64,000 nt of DNA from Erodium maritimum (Eukaryota; Streptophyta; Magnoliopsida; Geraniales; Geraniaceae), in the NCBI GenBank assembly GCA_963921825.1, contig OY997590.1, forward strand, positions 40,193,039 through 40,257,038, written 5' to 3'. Positions 1 through 11,856 of the stretch are shown in pieces. The notes below the pieces were generated by a model. The model did not search any database. It was not told the DNA's origin and saw only the letters and a program-made list of their open reading frames with translations. The position numbers and the translations under genes are program-made. The first letter of the stretch is position 1. Every line of letters begins with the position of its first letter.

Positions 1-248
1 AACAGAACGTAAGCCATAAAGAGCCATCTTTCATACTAGTCGCTTCTAATGAAGCTTTGTTGACTAGGGACCCTTCGAGTATGATCTATCTAAATCTAGG
101 GTTCTATTCGCATGGTGGGCATAGATCAGAGCACACATCGATATATTACTCCAACACATAAGTAATGTAAAGCCGTTTTGATTTTATTGCTAACGATGAT
201 ATATACATTTGGACATTTAGGATTGAACTATGGGCACTAAGACTAACA
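1..248 (-). repeat. 3' LTR of the copia element (inner 248 bp)
   Basis: Matches 8025-8272 over its full length with about 3 substitutions (near 85, 110 and 195). It ends with ACTAACA at 248, followed at once by the polypurine tract. On the minus strand this is the start of the 3' LTR (TGTTAG...). Confidence 0.93.
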
Positions 249-264
249 ATCTCCCACTTGCCCT
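249..264 (-). other. Polypurine tract of the copia element
   Basis: On the minus strand the bases just before the 3' LTR read GGGCAAGTGGGAGAT, a purine-rich run of the kind that primes plus-strand synthesis in plant copia elements. Confidence 0.85.
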
Positions 265-414
265 AGTTCCAATCTAAACTCCAATATGTCCCCATCGACT
301 TTACATGTCTAACATGTTCAGGCAGCGACACCGCCTTAGTCAAAGGGTTGGCTATGTTATCATCCGTTGCAATATAGGTTATCTTCACTTCACCTCAATT
401 CAGTATTTCTCTGA

Positions 415-1511
415 TTAGATGGATACGCCGTAGTACATGTTTGGATTTGTTATGCGATTTGGGCTTTTAGCTTGCGCAATGGCCCTTGTGTTGTCGCAAA
501 ATGGATTCACCGGGCTGGATGGGTTTTTAATTACATCCAACCCTTCCGTGAATTTCCAAATCCACATAGCCTCCTTAGCTGCCTCTGCAGCATCCATGTA
601 CTTGGCCTCTGTTGTAGATTCGGCAATGGTATCTTGCTTTACGCTCTCCCAGCTAAAGCTCTGTCATTCAGCATAAACACATATCCTGACTGACTTCTAA
701 AGTCATCTGGATTTGCCTTGGAAAACTAACGTCTACTCATCCTTCGACGACTAGTTCAACATCATCTTTCCCGGGTTAGACTGATGTCTACTGGTACAAC
801 ATAAGGCTTACGAGACAGCCGGTCTCATACATGTCATGGCATATATGATCGATCCTGCCCCCAGGCGCATAGGATTCTCATCATCCTTTTCAGCTCATCA
901 GGTGTCTTAGGACACTGAGTCTTGCTGAGATGAATGCCATGACTAGTGGGTAAAAGTCCTTTCTTTGAATCGAGCATTAAGAACCTACTCAATGCCTTGT
1001 TCACATAGGTTCCCTGACTTAAATCCAAGACCATCTTGGTGCGATCTCTACATATCTTAATCCTAAAGATATAAGAAGCATCGCCTAAGTCCTTTATTGA
1101 AAAACACTTCCTCAACCAAGCTTTAGTCTCGTGCAAGGTTGTGATGTCGTTTTCAATGAGAACCAGAAAGGTAATCTTGCTCCCACTAGCCTTCTTATAA
1201 ACGCAAGATTCATCCTCGTTCTTGATTAAGCCAAATCCAATTACAACTTCATCAAAACGAAGGATCCAACTCCGAGAAGTTCGTTTCAATCCATAAATGG
1301 ATTTCAACGACTTATAAATCTTTCCCATATTCTTCGGATCGTCAAAACCTTTGGGCCGAGACATACAAACGTACTCAGTCAAATTTCTATTTAGGAAAGC
1401 GGTTTTGACATCCACTTGCCATATCTCGTAATTATGATACGCAGTTATGTCAAGAAGAATTTGGATCGATTTTGACCATATCCACTGGGGAGAAGGTTTC
1501 CTCATAGTCAA
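415..1511 (-). pseudogene. Copia reverse transcriptase and RNase H remnant
   Basis: 834-1511 encodes a copia-type RT core: the QVDVKTAFLN motif, then the PKGF.DPKN segment, the 'YGLKRTSRSW' segment and 'SIKDLGDASYIF'. The catalytic Y-V-D-D is replaced by I-E-N-D at about 1150-1165, so the first catalytic Asp has become Asn. 415-597 carries an RNase H piece with the 'AAKEAMWIWKF' and 'CDN.RAIAQAKSP' motifs typical of the copia RNase H end. The two parts are separated by stops. The order RT then RNase H then polypurine tract is as expected. No active enzyme can come from this copy. Confidence 0.9.
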
Positions 1512-1866
1512 TCCATTGGATCTACCTATAACCTTTCGCCACCAGTTGAGCTTTGTAGGTCAGAGGGTTGTTGTCCATGTCCATCTTCACCTTGAAGATC
1601 TATTTGCATCCGATGGTCCTCACACCATTGATGGGATCAACCGGTTCCCAGACTCAGTTATCCGACATGGATTGCATTTCCTCCCTCATGGCTCCCAGCC
1701 ATAACTCGAAGTCGGGCCCATCCACGACTTCTTGAAAGGTGGCTGGATCATCGTGATCCACCATGACTTCATTGTCACCTCCGGATACCATATCTTGGAG
1801 GTGGAAGATTGACCCTTTCAAATCGCCTTGGACCTTCCGGAATTGTAACAGGAATTGGTTCTCACT

Positions 1867-2944
1867 CTACGACAATCTCTGGCTCCTTTCTACTGGGTTG
1901 TCAATTGGTTTAGACAGATCTGTACCATCCTGAGATACACAGTCCTCCCAATGACGTCTTTTGAAACAAAACTTCTTTTCCATAAAGACCCCACCCCAAG
2001 CGACGAACACCATGTTCTCACTGGGATTGTAGAAATAGTATCCCCTTGTTGCTTTGGGATACCACACGAAGGTGCATATCTCAGATCTTGGTTCGAGCTT
2101 AGTCGAAACCAAATGTTTCACATAAGCCTCGCAACCACAAATCTTTAGGAAGGACAAAGCGGGCATCATCCCGTACCATTTTTAAAATGGTGTCCCTTCC
2201 ACACCATTCGTCGAAGCCCGATTCACTATGAATGCGGTCGTCTCTAGAGCAAAACCCCTAAAAGAGATTGGGAGATCAGTCCAACTAATCATGGAACAGA
2301 CCATTGTCTAACAATGTCCGATTTCTCCGTTTGGCTACACCTTTCAACTACAGTGACCTAGGAAGAGTCCATTCCAAAAGGATCCCATTCTCTTTTAGAT
2401 GATCTAATAACTCTGTGGTCAAGTATTTTCCACCTCGATCCAATCGAAGTGTCTTAATACCTTTGTGGAGCTGGTTTTCTACTTTAGTCTTAAACTCTTT
2501 GAATTTAGCAAAAGCTTCAGACTTATGTCTCACCGAATAGACATAACCATATTTACTGTAATCATCAGTAAATGTGATAAAAGTAGCTAAAACCCCTCCT
2601 GGCAAGTGAACTTATTGGTCTACACACATTCGAGTGTATCAGCCCCAATAATTCATCCGCCCTTTCACCGCGATCGATAAAGGCGCTTTAGTCATTTTTC
2701 CCATCAAACAAACCCTGCACCTATCGATCGAATGGAATTCGAATGGACCTGAAAGTATACACGTCTGAAGTACTAATAGGCGCTCCTTGTTTATGCGGCC
2801 CAAATGACAGTACCATAACAGAGTTAGGTTTAAATCGTTGGATTTAGACCTCTTGGTATTAACGTAATATATAGAACTTGAGGAATTGTTACCCATATCT
2901 AATATGTACAATCCTCCAACCATGTCAGTACTGGTATAAAACAT
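1867..2944 (-). pseudogene. Copia integrase and GAG-pre-integrase remnant
   Basis: 2639-2944 contains the GAG-pre-integrase zinc-binding region ('LWYCHLGRINKERL', 'CRVCLMGKMTK'). 2348-2605 is the integrase core, with 'TFTDDYSKYGYVY' holding the first Asp and 'TLRLDRGGKYL' the second. Downstream in the same frame, after a stop, the usual 'NGVSERRNRT' segment reads 'KGVAKRRNRT', so the catalytic Glu has become Lys (near 2320-2335). 1867-2169 is the integrase C-terminal part ('KICGCEAYVKHL', 'YPKATRGYYFYNPSENMVFVA'). Several stops interrupt the frame. Confidence 0.9.
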
Positions 2945-3052
2945 ATCATTGCATAGAACATTGAAAACTCCATTTCCAATATTAACATTATATCCTTGTC
3001 AAACACGGATACAAATATAATATTCCTACTAAAAGTAGGTATGCAATATACA

Positions 3053-3271
3053 TTATACAATACTAAGACAAGACCTCTTGGCAAAGCAAGACTCATGGAT
3101 CGTACAACAGTTGCCACAACTCTGAGGTCCATTTCGTGCTTTCCAAATCTCTCCTACTTTCAGCCACCATATATTAGTGCATGTGTGAGATTCAGTCATG
3201 GTATCTAATACCCATGAATCTTTGGAAGTAGAGAGATGTAGCTCTATAGAGTTAATACCGAATGAAGGCAC
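3053..3271 (-). pseudogene. Copia protease remnant
   Basis: The frame contains 'SWVLDTMTESHTCTN', which aligns with the copia aspartic protease active-site region, usually WxxDTGxxxHxxxx. The catalytic D-T-G reads D-T-M here. It lies between the gag zinc knuckle and the GAG-pre-integrase domain, as expected in a copia polyprotein. Confidence 0.8.
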
Positions 3272-3399
3272 GGTCCCACCGCCCTTCCTTAGATCATCCA
3301 GGTTTCCTGATGAAGGCGCAGTCCTACTGCCCTTCTTCAGATCATCCAGGCTATTTGATGAAGGTGCAGTCCCACTGCCCTTCTTCAGATCAGCCGTGA

Positions 3400-3761
3400 A
3401 CTTCCTGTAATCCCGGTTCCAATGACCAGGCTGTTGGCAGTAGAAGCAGACATTCTCAAGTGTCTCATCTTTCCTGCCAAGTGCGCATGGGCCCAGCCCT
3501 TGCCACTTCCAATTCCCTTGTTGACCATCAGAATATCCTTGGATCCCAGATCCCTGAGATATTCTTCTCAGCAGTTAATGACACTTCATGTAACTCTGAT
3601 ATGGTCTTAGAGACAGCCTTGTCAAGGACATATTCTTTGCGTTCAGACTTGAGGACTATCCTCAAAATTCTGTACCAGTCCAAATAGTTTGTCCCATTTA
3701 GCTTGACCCTGTCAAGAATGGTTTTTAATGACAAACTATTAATGTTCGCTGAATTTGCCAT
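3400..3761 (-). pseudogene. Copia gag remnant with damaged zinc knuckle
   Basis: The frame starts at 3761 with MANSANINSLSLKTILD and then 'KLNGTNYLDWYRILRIVLKSE', the conserved N-terminal region of plant copia Gag (UBN2-type). It breaks after about 77 residues. Near 3415-3460 the minus strand reads CFYCQQPGHWNRDY, a CX2CX4HX4C zinc knuckle whose last Cys is Tyr. Gag would bind element RNA and form the particle. The start is the first ATG after the leader. Confidence 0.85.
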
Positions 3762-5303
3762 TTGATCTACAACAGATAAAATTCAATCAGTAAACTGAAT
3801 AAATTTTATGAAGATCAAGCTTAAACACCAACAATCAATTATAAACCTTTAGAATCTGAAACCAAGATCCTTGATTCACTCGATTAAGCTGAACTAATGC
3901 TCACCACTTAATCGAGCTATGTAGGTAGGACTCCATCCAATCACATCCAATGTGACTCTTGGCTAGGGTATGCACTTATGTACACGGCTTACCCTATCTG
4001 TTACCCTAACTCAACCTCAGGCTGAGAATCGTAGTCGGGTCCACCAATTTTCAACTATGGCCCGTCACTATGTAGGTGCTCCGCTAATGCGCACGACACC
4101 CACATATGTCGTCCAAACCTACTACCCCGCTTTCCCATGGATGCTCCGCTAATGCGCATGACACCCATAGGACGGGGAGGTAGTAAGGTGTTGATAATTG
4201 GGAGGTATCGGACATGACCCGTTTTTACTTGTCCGGTTGTGTTTAAAACTTTGACACATCCTAGATGCGATGAGCACATCAACTACATTCCAAATGCAAT
4301 GATGCCTCAAATTACATCCAATGTAATTCTTCCTTCGAACCCGTTAACTACATCCAATGTAATGACGATTCTAAGGGCTCACACACAAGGATTAAAATTC
4401 CAATTTTATCTTTGCATGTGAGGTGATATGCTCGGTAAATAAAGTTAAGCATGCAATTCTAAAACACAGAATTAATCATGCATAAACTAAACCAAGCATA
4501 AAGCGATAAATATGCACATAATAGCCCACCTAAACTAACTCCCACTAGCTTCTTGAGCTCCACCGACTCCAAGCTGATGCCAACACCCGAAAAACCACCA
4601 AATGACCTTTTCGCCCTTTCTTCATCTTGAGTAAAAAATTACAATTTAATACACGGATCGCAGGTCGGGAATAAATAAATATTACAAACAAGTGGTTCGA
4701 CGACCACACCTTGAAAGAATAATTACACGCTAACACTAACGGCTCGCAGGCCGTGAAAAGCGATAAATAATTAAATTGGGCTTAGGGCTATTATGTACAC
4801 CATGCCAACATCACATCACACATCGTGTTATCAAACAAGCATGTTATCAAACATAATGTGATTTTCCGGTTTTAATTAATAGCCAAGTTTCGAAATTTTT
4901 TGATGCTCGGTTTATCGAAACCGTTCAAAAATGAAACTTTTGAACATTTGATCTTCGAGTTCGTCATGACGGTTCCAAACTCGTCATAACTAACAAAACG
5001 GTTTAGCCTTGGCATATCAACCATCCAATGGTCATGCTTGGCCTAGCTCCGTCCAACGGAGCCCCGTTCGGTCCCGGTTTCGGCTCCCCGAGAGTCCCGC
5101 TCCCGAGACCCGAAATATCAAAAAAATTTCAAAATTTCCAGATTTGAAATAATTTTCAAAAATTCATTTTACATGCATTAAATCCATAAACAAGTATTTA
5201 AAACATGTTATCAAACAATTTAGCAAAACAACACGCCAAAAACGAAACTTTCAAGCAAAACCGAAACTTTGAACACCGTCTTGTGAATCCCGAAGGTAGC
5301 ACG
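3762..5303 (-). other. Untranslated leader of the copia element
   Basis: About 1.5 kb between the primer-binding site and gag. No coding domain is visible. A short motif (gctccgctaatgcgcacgac) occurs twice, near 4078 and 4142, each followed by a GACACCCA-like box. Confidence 0.6.
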
Positions 5304-5315
5304 GCTCTGATACCA
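5304..5315 (-). other. Primer-binding site, initiator-Met tRNA type
   Basis: The minus strand reads TGGTATCAGAGC one base after the 5' LTR end. This is complementary to the 3' end of initiator methionine tRNA, the usual primer of plant copia elements. It fixes the LTR boundary at 5317. Confidence 0.93.
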
Positions 5316-5316
5316 C

Positions 5317-8272
5317 TGTTGGGTCTCGAGGTAGGGTTGGAGATGAACCAACTCGCAGCGGAAAATCAATGAAAACCAAGAGACGCTTAAAACCATGAAA
5401 CAACTAACAAAGAATGGATTCACAAGAGAAAAATTCAGCACTAGTTCTTACCAAAACAAGAACACCGGGTAACGAATGATTGGCTTGAGTCTCCAAGACG
5501 CCTACGTATCCACATGGGAATCAAAGCCACGTAGTTCTTCTCTTTGAGGACTCAAGAACACAAAAATGGAGGTGGGAGCTTGCCAAACCCGAAATTGCAA
5601 GGGAAGGGAGAGAGAAGTTGTGTTTCCTATTCTTGTCTTGTGTTTGTTATGTTGAAAAAAGATGACTTAAACATAACAAAACCCATACTTGTCCAACTAA
5701 AGGCATGGGACAAGTATGGTGTCAAGTAAGGTGTAAATAGGACAAAGTATGGCAAGACAAGATTGGGTTAGGTGGTGAATCACCAACACCTTAATCCTTG
5801 TCTTGCTTGCTTAGTACTAATTAATCAAGACTTGATTAATTAGTTCCATGGGCCTTGGTTGCATGGGCCTTTCATGGGCCTCTTGGAACATGGCCCGTGG
5901 CCATTTCCAACGAGGTCCCGTGATTCGCTCATCGCCTCCAAGCCTTCCATATCGGAAATGTCCAACATTATCCGACGCAATCAATCCCAAGACTCCAAGC
6001 CTTGTCTCGATCCGTAAAGTCCTATTCACTTACGGGCACATGACCCAAAACCCAGTTTTGGTCATGTCCCGAGACAACTCCCTTTTGGCCATTCTCCATA
6101 AATGTGTCAATGAGTTTCATCCTCCGGTGTGACCCTTAGGTTTATGCATGTCAATAGATCAACGTAAAATCCCATTTTACTTGATCCTATTTAAGTGGCA
6201 ACTAACGAGACTTTAGTATTGCCTGACATAGGGGTGAGTACAAAACACCGATTACACCGACACCGGCCGGAACCGGCCGGCACCGGCACCGAAATCACCA
6301 GCGCCGGGATGTGTCGGCGCCGGCGTCGGCCATGAAAACTCAAAACCGAAGATGCCTCGGGCGGTTAGCGGTTAGGGGCAGTGACAACCGTCGGTTAACC
6401 GGCACCGGCCGAAACTATTCTTGACTACTCGATTCCCTTGCTACAAAGCCGTCGTCTGCAACTGGCTGAAGAAGATGGTGCGTTTGGAAACATATTTAGC
6501 AATTTAGGGTGATGAAGATGCTATAAGCCCACCACCATTATTTTAAAATAAGCCCAAATAAATAAGCCTATCAGTCACTAACCCTAAAAACACTAACCCT
6601 TTCTTTACTAACCTCCTATAAATATACATTACTGGTTCACTATCAACACATGAAACAAAGAGTTCTGCCGCCCCTCTCCCCACACCTCCAATCTCTTTCT
6701 CTACTTTTGTTCTTAGTTCATATTAGTGAGGTAGGTAGGTCTTGCAGATTCTTCAAGTACGATTCTAAACAAAGCCATCTTCTTCTCGTCTAGTTTCTAT
6801 ATTTTACTATGTAGTTAGTTATTAATATTTTTTATTTATCATTCTATTTGTTTGAATATTTTGGATCTTTGATGTATCTGAAACTGAGATCCATGAGTTT
6901 TTTTTTCAATCAGATTCAATTTTTTGGTTAGATCTGGGCATATTATCGTTTGTGTCGTTAATATTGAATCCGTTTCTATTTTTAATTTTTGGATCTTAAT
7001 ATTGTAGATCTGAATTTTTGTTTTATTTCATTTTGTTCTTTTGGGTTTATTTATTTTTATTTCTTATCGATGATGTAATAATTAAGTGAGATCTATTGTT
7101 TCTGTTAGCAATAGACCTGATTTTTTGTTCGGTCAAGCAACACTCAACCTTTAAATTCACAAAACAAAGAAATACTGGACAAAAACGAACGAAAGTGGTT
7201 CTCTTCCACAATTATAATGGACATAAGAGTTGAAAAGTTAAGTGATTAAAATTAATGTAATCAGATTTCGAATAAATTTGGCCTGTAATCTGGGCCCAAA
7301 AAATTAAGCCCAATTAAAAGCCTACTGGGCCGGTCAGGCCGGTTATTAACCGTAACCGACGGTTGTTAAACCGATCGGTTTTTGAAAATGTTCCCGGTTT
7401 CCAGTGCTGGCGCTGGTGGTCCAGTCACTTCCACCGATAGTGTCGGTTCCGGTGGTCGGAAAGCTGGCCGGTGCCGGTTAACCGGCCGTGCCCACCCCTA
7501 GCCTGACACTGCATAACGAATCGACCCTGTCGATTCTAACCTTTCCGTCATCCCTGTCATTATCCTTTTCACTCCGATATCCTGATTGAGATAAGGCATA
7601 GAGCCGTCATCCTTATTATTCTCAATCAATGTGAGATAACTAAAGATATGATACCCAGTATCATGTGCATGGCCATGCTATTCTTTCAGTCACTCTCGAT
7701 CAAGCGGCCGAGAACCGATATCTTTCTCATACCTCAGTATGAGGGATAAATCCCTTAGCCGTCTTTCGTGTCACTCATGTAGCCCGTCCCCAAGCCAATC
7801 CTGGCCGTTATAGAAGCCCTGTTATGGACAACGTTAGGCTCAGGTCAAACTCAGTTGTTGACTACATAGTGATCACAAAGACTCCTTGGTCTAAGGATAC
7901 ATGACAAGCTACGACACTAAATATGTTCATGACTTAATCTATGGCACATATTCAGGGCGGGTCGTCCAATATCATGTCCCACATGATATCTATGATCAGA
8001 CTCCGGAATCCCATTTCAATGACTAACAGAACGTAAGCCATAAAGAGCCATCTTTCATACTAGTCGCTTCTAATGAAGCTTTGTTGACTAGGGACCCATC
8101 GAGTATGATCTATCTAAATCTATGGTTCTATTCGCATGGTGGGCATAGATCAGAGCACACATCGATATATTACTCCAACACATAAGTAATGTAAAGCCGT
8201 TTTGATTTTATTGCTAACAATGATATATACATTTGGACATTTAGGATTGAACTATGGGCACTAAGACTAACA
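5317..8272 (-). repeat. 5' LTR of the copia element, interrupted by a hAT insertion
   Basis: Runs from TGTTGGG at 5317 to CTAACA at 8272 (plus-strand reading). Removing the hAT element and one 8-bp duplication leaves an LTR of about 1676 bp. Its last 248 bp match 1-248. 5490-5800 has short open stretches, but I see no conserved protein in it. Confidence 0.9.
6229..7500. mobile_element. Non-autonomous hAT element nested in the copia LTR
   Basis: 1272 bp, starting TAGGGGTG and ending CACCCCTA, flanked by a perfect 8-bp duplication GCCTGACA (6221-6228 and 7501-7508), the length typical of hAT transposition. The subterminal 150 bp at each end are rich in CCGGC-type motifs and can pair. The centre is AT-rich. 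No transposase reading frame is seen, so it depended on an autonomous relative. Confidence 0.93.
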
Positions 8273-8405
8273 CACCCAAGACACCAACGATAATACACGG
8301 GCTCTCATGGCCACCCAAGACACCAACAATAATACACGGGCTCTCATGGCCACCCAAGACACCAACAATAATACACGGGCTCTCATGGCCACCCAAGACA
8401 TAAAG
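8273..8405. repeat. Short tandem array in the LTR
   Basis: Three copies of a unit of about 40 bp containing 'ctctcatggccacccaagac'. It belongs to the same LTR minisatellite seen at 16384-16745, 40538-41010 and 52717-53225. Confidence 0.9.
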
Positions 8406-10089
8406 TAAACAGTCAACCTCCGGGCAAGGTCATATGCCTCCAATAATTCTAATATCGCTAAGTTCTCTGTTCCTACGACACTACTAAGTGTCACATGCTT
8501 TTCTCATATTCGCTACGTTCCCGTATCATGCTTTTCTAATATTTAAATAAACCTACTCAACCCACGACACCCCGGTGTCACATGCAATTCTACTGTTAAC
8601 TTTCCCTAGTCAGGGCCGAGATCCGGCTACTTTTCCCTACCTCGTATAAGTTCTCCAAAAGCCAACCAATGAGCTCCGTTGTGACCTCAGTCACTCACCC
8701 ATCTTTCCCTTGCCTCGGTCCGCGGTACGATCTAAAAGAACACAATTTTTAATGCACTTTAAACTCGCAGGAATAAACTGCACTTCAATAAACTTAACGC
8801 CCAAACGTAACCCCGACAATGTCGATCACTCCCAAACTTCCCAATTACTCGACATTGTCGATAAAGGACTCGTAAAGGCCCGATTCGCCCGACATGACGA
8901 ATCTGCCCGAGTTTTGGAAATGCCCTTCCGGGGCTCCAAAAGTTCCCGTTTTCGTATCTACGGTCTTAGAATAATTCAAGGGTCCCAAAGTACTTGACAG
9001 AATCGAATTCCGACTTCCGAGTCAATTAATTACCGTTTCAAGTTTCTAAAACCCGTTGGTTATAACTTTTCCAATTTAATTCCAATTTTCGATTCGGTTA
9101 TGGATAAATGGTCCGGGGGACGTTTTAAACCTTCCGAACACTAAACCCGAGCACCCGAGCACGTGGGCCCCACCCGGCCTAACTTGGCCGTGGGCCCTAG
9201 GGCTTAAATGGGCCCGGCCCACCATGGTGGTGGCCGGCCCTAGCTCCGGCCAGCCACCTCACATGGTGGCCGGCCACCCCCCTAAGGTGGCCGGAGCTCC
9301 TCCCGAGCTCCCGGTCGCTGGAAAACGTTCCCCTTCACCTCCAAACGCCTCCAAAACGTCTCTAACAAACCCCCAACCTCAAAACAACCCTAAGTAATCA
9401 TTTTTAACCAAACCCTAACATTTGAAAATTATCAAATCGACGATCGGTTCGGTGCTTACCCAAGAGGAGAACGAGGGGAACTTGATTCCTCCTAGCCTTG
9501 AGACGATCTAATGGATGGATGACGTGAATAGTGACCAAACAATAACTCCAAGCTCTCTTCTTCTCCTTCTCCTTCTCTCTCTAAACCACTCTCTTCTTTT
9601 TCTATTTTTTTTCATTTTAAAACCCCTTGGCCGAACCCCTATGTAGTCTCCCTTTCATTTCCCCCCCCCCCAAAACTAACACCACCACTTGTTGGACAAG
9701 TGGCAAGGTGGGTCCCACACCTTTTGGAAAACATTTACCAGATATTTTTCAATCAGTTTCGCGAAAATCGGACGTTTCGGGCCCCGAACGGGCACTTTTC
9801 CCAAGAAATTACGAAACTTGACGGGCTACAAGGAAACGGCTCAACTAAGACCGTTGCGACGACGGCTAAGCTGTTTGGATCCAAAACGGTCTTCGAATGG
9901 ACCAAAACGTCGCTCGATTGACTTTTCCAGCGAAAAGTCAACTTTTCCCAAATTGGTCAGAAAGTTGCCCTGAGTCCCCCGGAACTCACTTTTCCCAATT
10001 TAGGTTAAGTTAAGTGTCTGTCTTAATTTTGTTTAAATTTTCCTGTTTTTCGCAGGTTTGACTGGCGTTGACCGGAAGTGGTTATTATA
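8273..10089 (-). repeat. 3' LTR of the Tekay-like element, interrupted at 8273
   Basis: 9117-10089 is a direct repeat of about 11857-12869 and clearly similar to 17480-18489. It lacks about 46 bp present in the right copy near 12731-12776. Relative to the full LTR at 15459-18489 the terminal segment is absent here, because the copia element inserted at 8272/8273. Confidence 0.88.
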
Positions 10090-11439
10090 GTCTACCCCAC
10101 TTAAAGGAATTTCGTCCGCGAAATTTAAAACAGACGTACCTCGGGAGTCAAACAAGTCGGGATATTTCGCGCGAACCTCGTCCTCGCGTTCCCACGTCGA
10201 CTCGGCCCCGTGATGTCTCCACTGCACCCTTACCAGGCGGATAATCTTGCCTCCCCGCAAGACTTGCTCCCGTGTGTCCATGATCCGAACTGGCTGCTCC
10301 TCATAGGAGACATCGTCAGCCACCTCAATACCGGTCCACTCAATGACGTGGGAGGGGTCTGTGTTGTACTGCCGCAACTTGGATACGTGGAAGACGTTAT
10401 GGACTCTCCCAAGCTGCGGTGGTAACGCCAGACGATAAGCCACTGCTCCCACTCTGCCCAAGATCTCGAACGGGCCAATGTACCTCCGGGCCAACTTGCC
10501 CCCGCTGCGTCTGAACCGTACCAGCCCCTTCCTCGGGCTCACCTTCAGGAACACGTGATCCGCGACTGCGAACTCAAGAGGTCGACGTCGCCTGTCGGCA
10601 TAACTCTTCTGTCGACTCTGCGCGGTCCTCAACCGATCGCGTATCAGCGCGACCTTCTCTGTCGTCTCTCTGACAAGATCTGGCCCCAGCAGACTCGTGT
10701 CCCCCACCTCTGCCCAACACACTGGCGATCGACACGGCCTCCCATACAACGCTTCGAACGGTGCCATCCCGATACTGGCCTGGAAGCTGTTGTTGTAGGC
10801 GAACTCGGCCAAAGGCAGGTGGGTCTCCCAAGATCCCCTGAAATCCAGCACACATGCCTGTAGCATGTCTTCCAAGATCTGAATAGTGCGCTCGGACTGA
10901 CCGTCTGTCTGGGGATGATGTGCTGTACTGAATAGAACTTCGGTCCCCAACGCATTCTGCAGACTCGGCCAAAACCTGGACGTGAAGCAGGGATCCCTGT
11001 CAGACACTATTGACACCGGGACTCCATGGAGACGTAGTATCTCCTGAATGTACAGGCTGCTCAACTTGTCGACCGGATCCGTCATCCTCATAGCTAGGAA
11101 ATGGGCCGACTTGGTCAACTGGTCGACCACCACCCATACGACGTCGTTTCCCTTCGGCGATCTCAGTAGCCCACACACGAAGTCCATCGTAATATGCTCC
11201 CACTTCCACTGAGCAATCGGCAGTGGCTGCAACAATCCTGCGGGACGCTGATGCTCGGCCTTCACCTGCTGGCAGACGAGACATCTCGACACAAGCGTTG
11301 CGACTGCTCTCCGCATCCCACGCCACCAGAAATGCCGCCTGAGGTCACGGTACATCTTGGTGCCCCCCGGGTGCACTGTAAGACGCGAATGATGTGCCTC
11401 TCGCAACACGTCGTCTCTACAGTTGCCCAGCACGAACAA
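10033..11439 (-). pseudogene. Gypsy integrase plus chromodomain-like tail
   Basis: A 468-residue open frame. It contains the HHCC zinc-binding module ('HHSRLTVHPGG', 'CLVCQQVK'), the catalytic core with all three acidic residues visible (D in 'ITMDFV', D in 'VSDRDPCF', E in 'GQSERTIQ'), then the 'FLKVSPRKGLVRFRRSGGKLARRYIGPF' region and 'LPPQLGRVHNVFHVSKLR'. The tail 'QVLRGGKIIRLVRVQW..HGAESTWERE' is the chromodomain-like segment of chromoviruses, thought to guide insertion to heterochromatin. The frame runs through the end of pol into the LTR (last about 17 residues), whereas the related copy at 50938 has a stop there. It is cut off from RT, so I treat it as a remnant. Confidence 0.92.
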
Positions 11440-11445
11440 CCCTCC

Positions 11446-11856
11446 TCAGTACCGTAGCCCCCAATCTGTACTGATCTCCCAACCTATTACCTCGTCGCCG
11501 TTGACGACCCTCTCTCGGATCTCTGCCGTCTCGACGTCCCCCGACTGCGCCTCCAACACTTGGGCAAGCAGTGAGGGCTGAGCCACTAATGAGCACATGG
11601 CCATGTCACCAGTAACCTCCTCTAGCTCAAGCCCGAACGTGCTCAGCTCCCCCATCATGTCCCACTCTCGGACTGAAATGCTGGCGAGGCTCGGAACCGA
11701 CTTCCTACTCAAGGCGTCGGCGACCACGTTCGCCTTACCCGGATGGTAGTGTAGCTCGATGTCGTACTCCTCGAGTAGCTCCATCCTCCGCCGCTAGGGC
11801 CGCTGGCGCATGTTCAGGTCTCGCTGGGAAAATATGTACTTGAGGCTCTTGTTATC
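11446..11856 (-). pseudogene. Gypsy RNase H end and connection domain
   Basis: In the same frame as the integrase but separated by a TGA at 11446-11448. It carries 'DNKSLKYIFSQRDLNMRQRP', a TAG near 11791, then 'YDIELHYHPGKANVVADALSRK', the hallmark end of gypsy RNase H. Upstream of the 'DNKSLKY' motif the sequence switches abruptly to LTR sequence at about 11850-11857, so RT is missing. Confidence 0.9.

Larger units (their letters stand above)
1..8272 (-). mobile_element. Ty1/copia LTR retrotransposon, left end outside window
   Basis: A copia element read on the minus strand. Bases 1-248 are the inner end of its 3' LTR and match 8025-8272, the corresponding part of the 5' LTR, with about 3 mismatches and no indel. 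Between them lie a polypurine tract next to 248, pol and gag remnants in the copia order (integrase before RT) and a primer-binding site next to 5317. The internal region is about 5.07 kb (249-5316). The element sits in the tandem-repeat part of a gypsy-type LTR that continues at 8273. The target duplication cannot be checked because the left end is outside the window. Coding domains are all mutated, so the copy is non-autonomous. Clade not assigned. Confidence 0.93.

Noticed and set aside
9627-9973. Short plus-strand frames repeated at 12370-12712 as a conserved small protein
   Set aside because: They are antisense frames in the two copies of the same LTR, alike only because the LTRs are alike.
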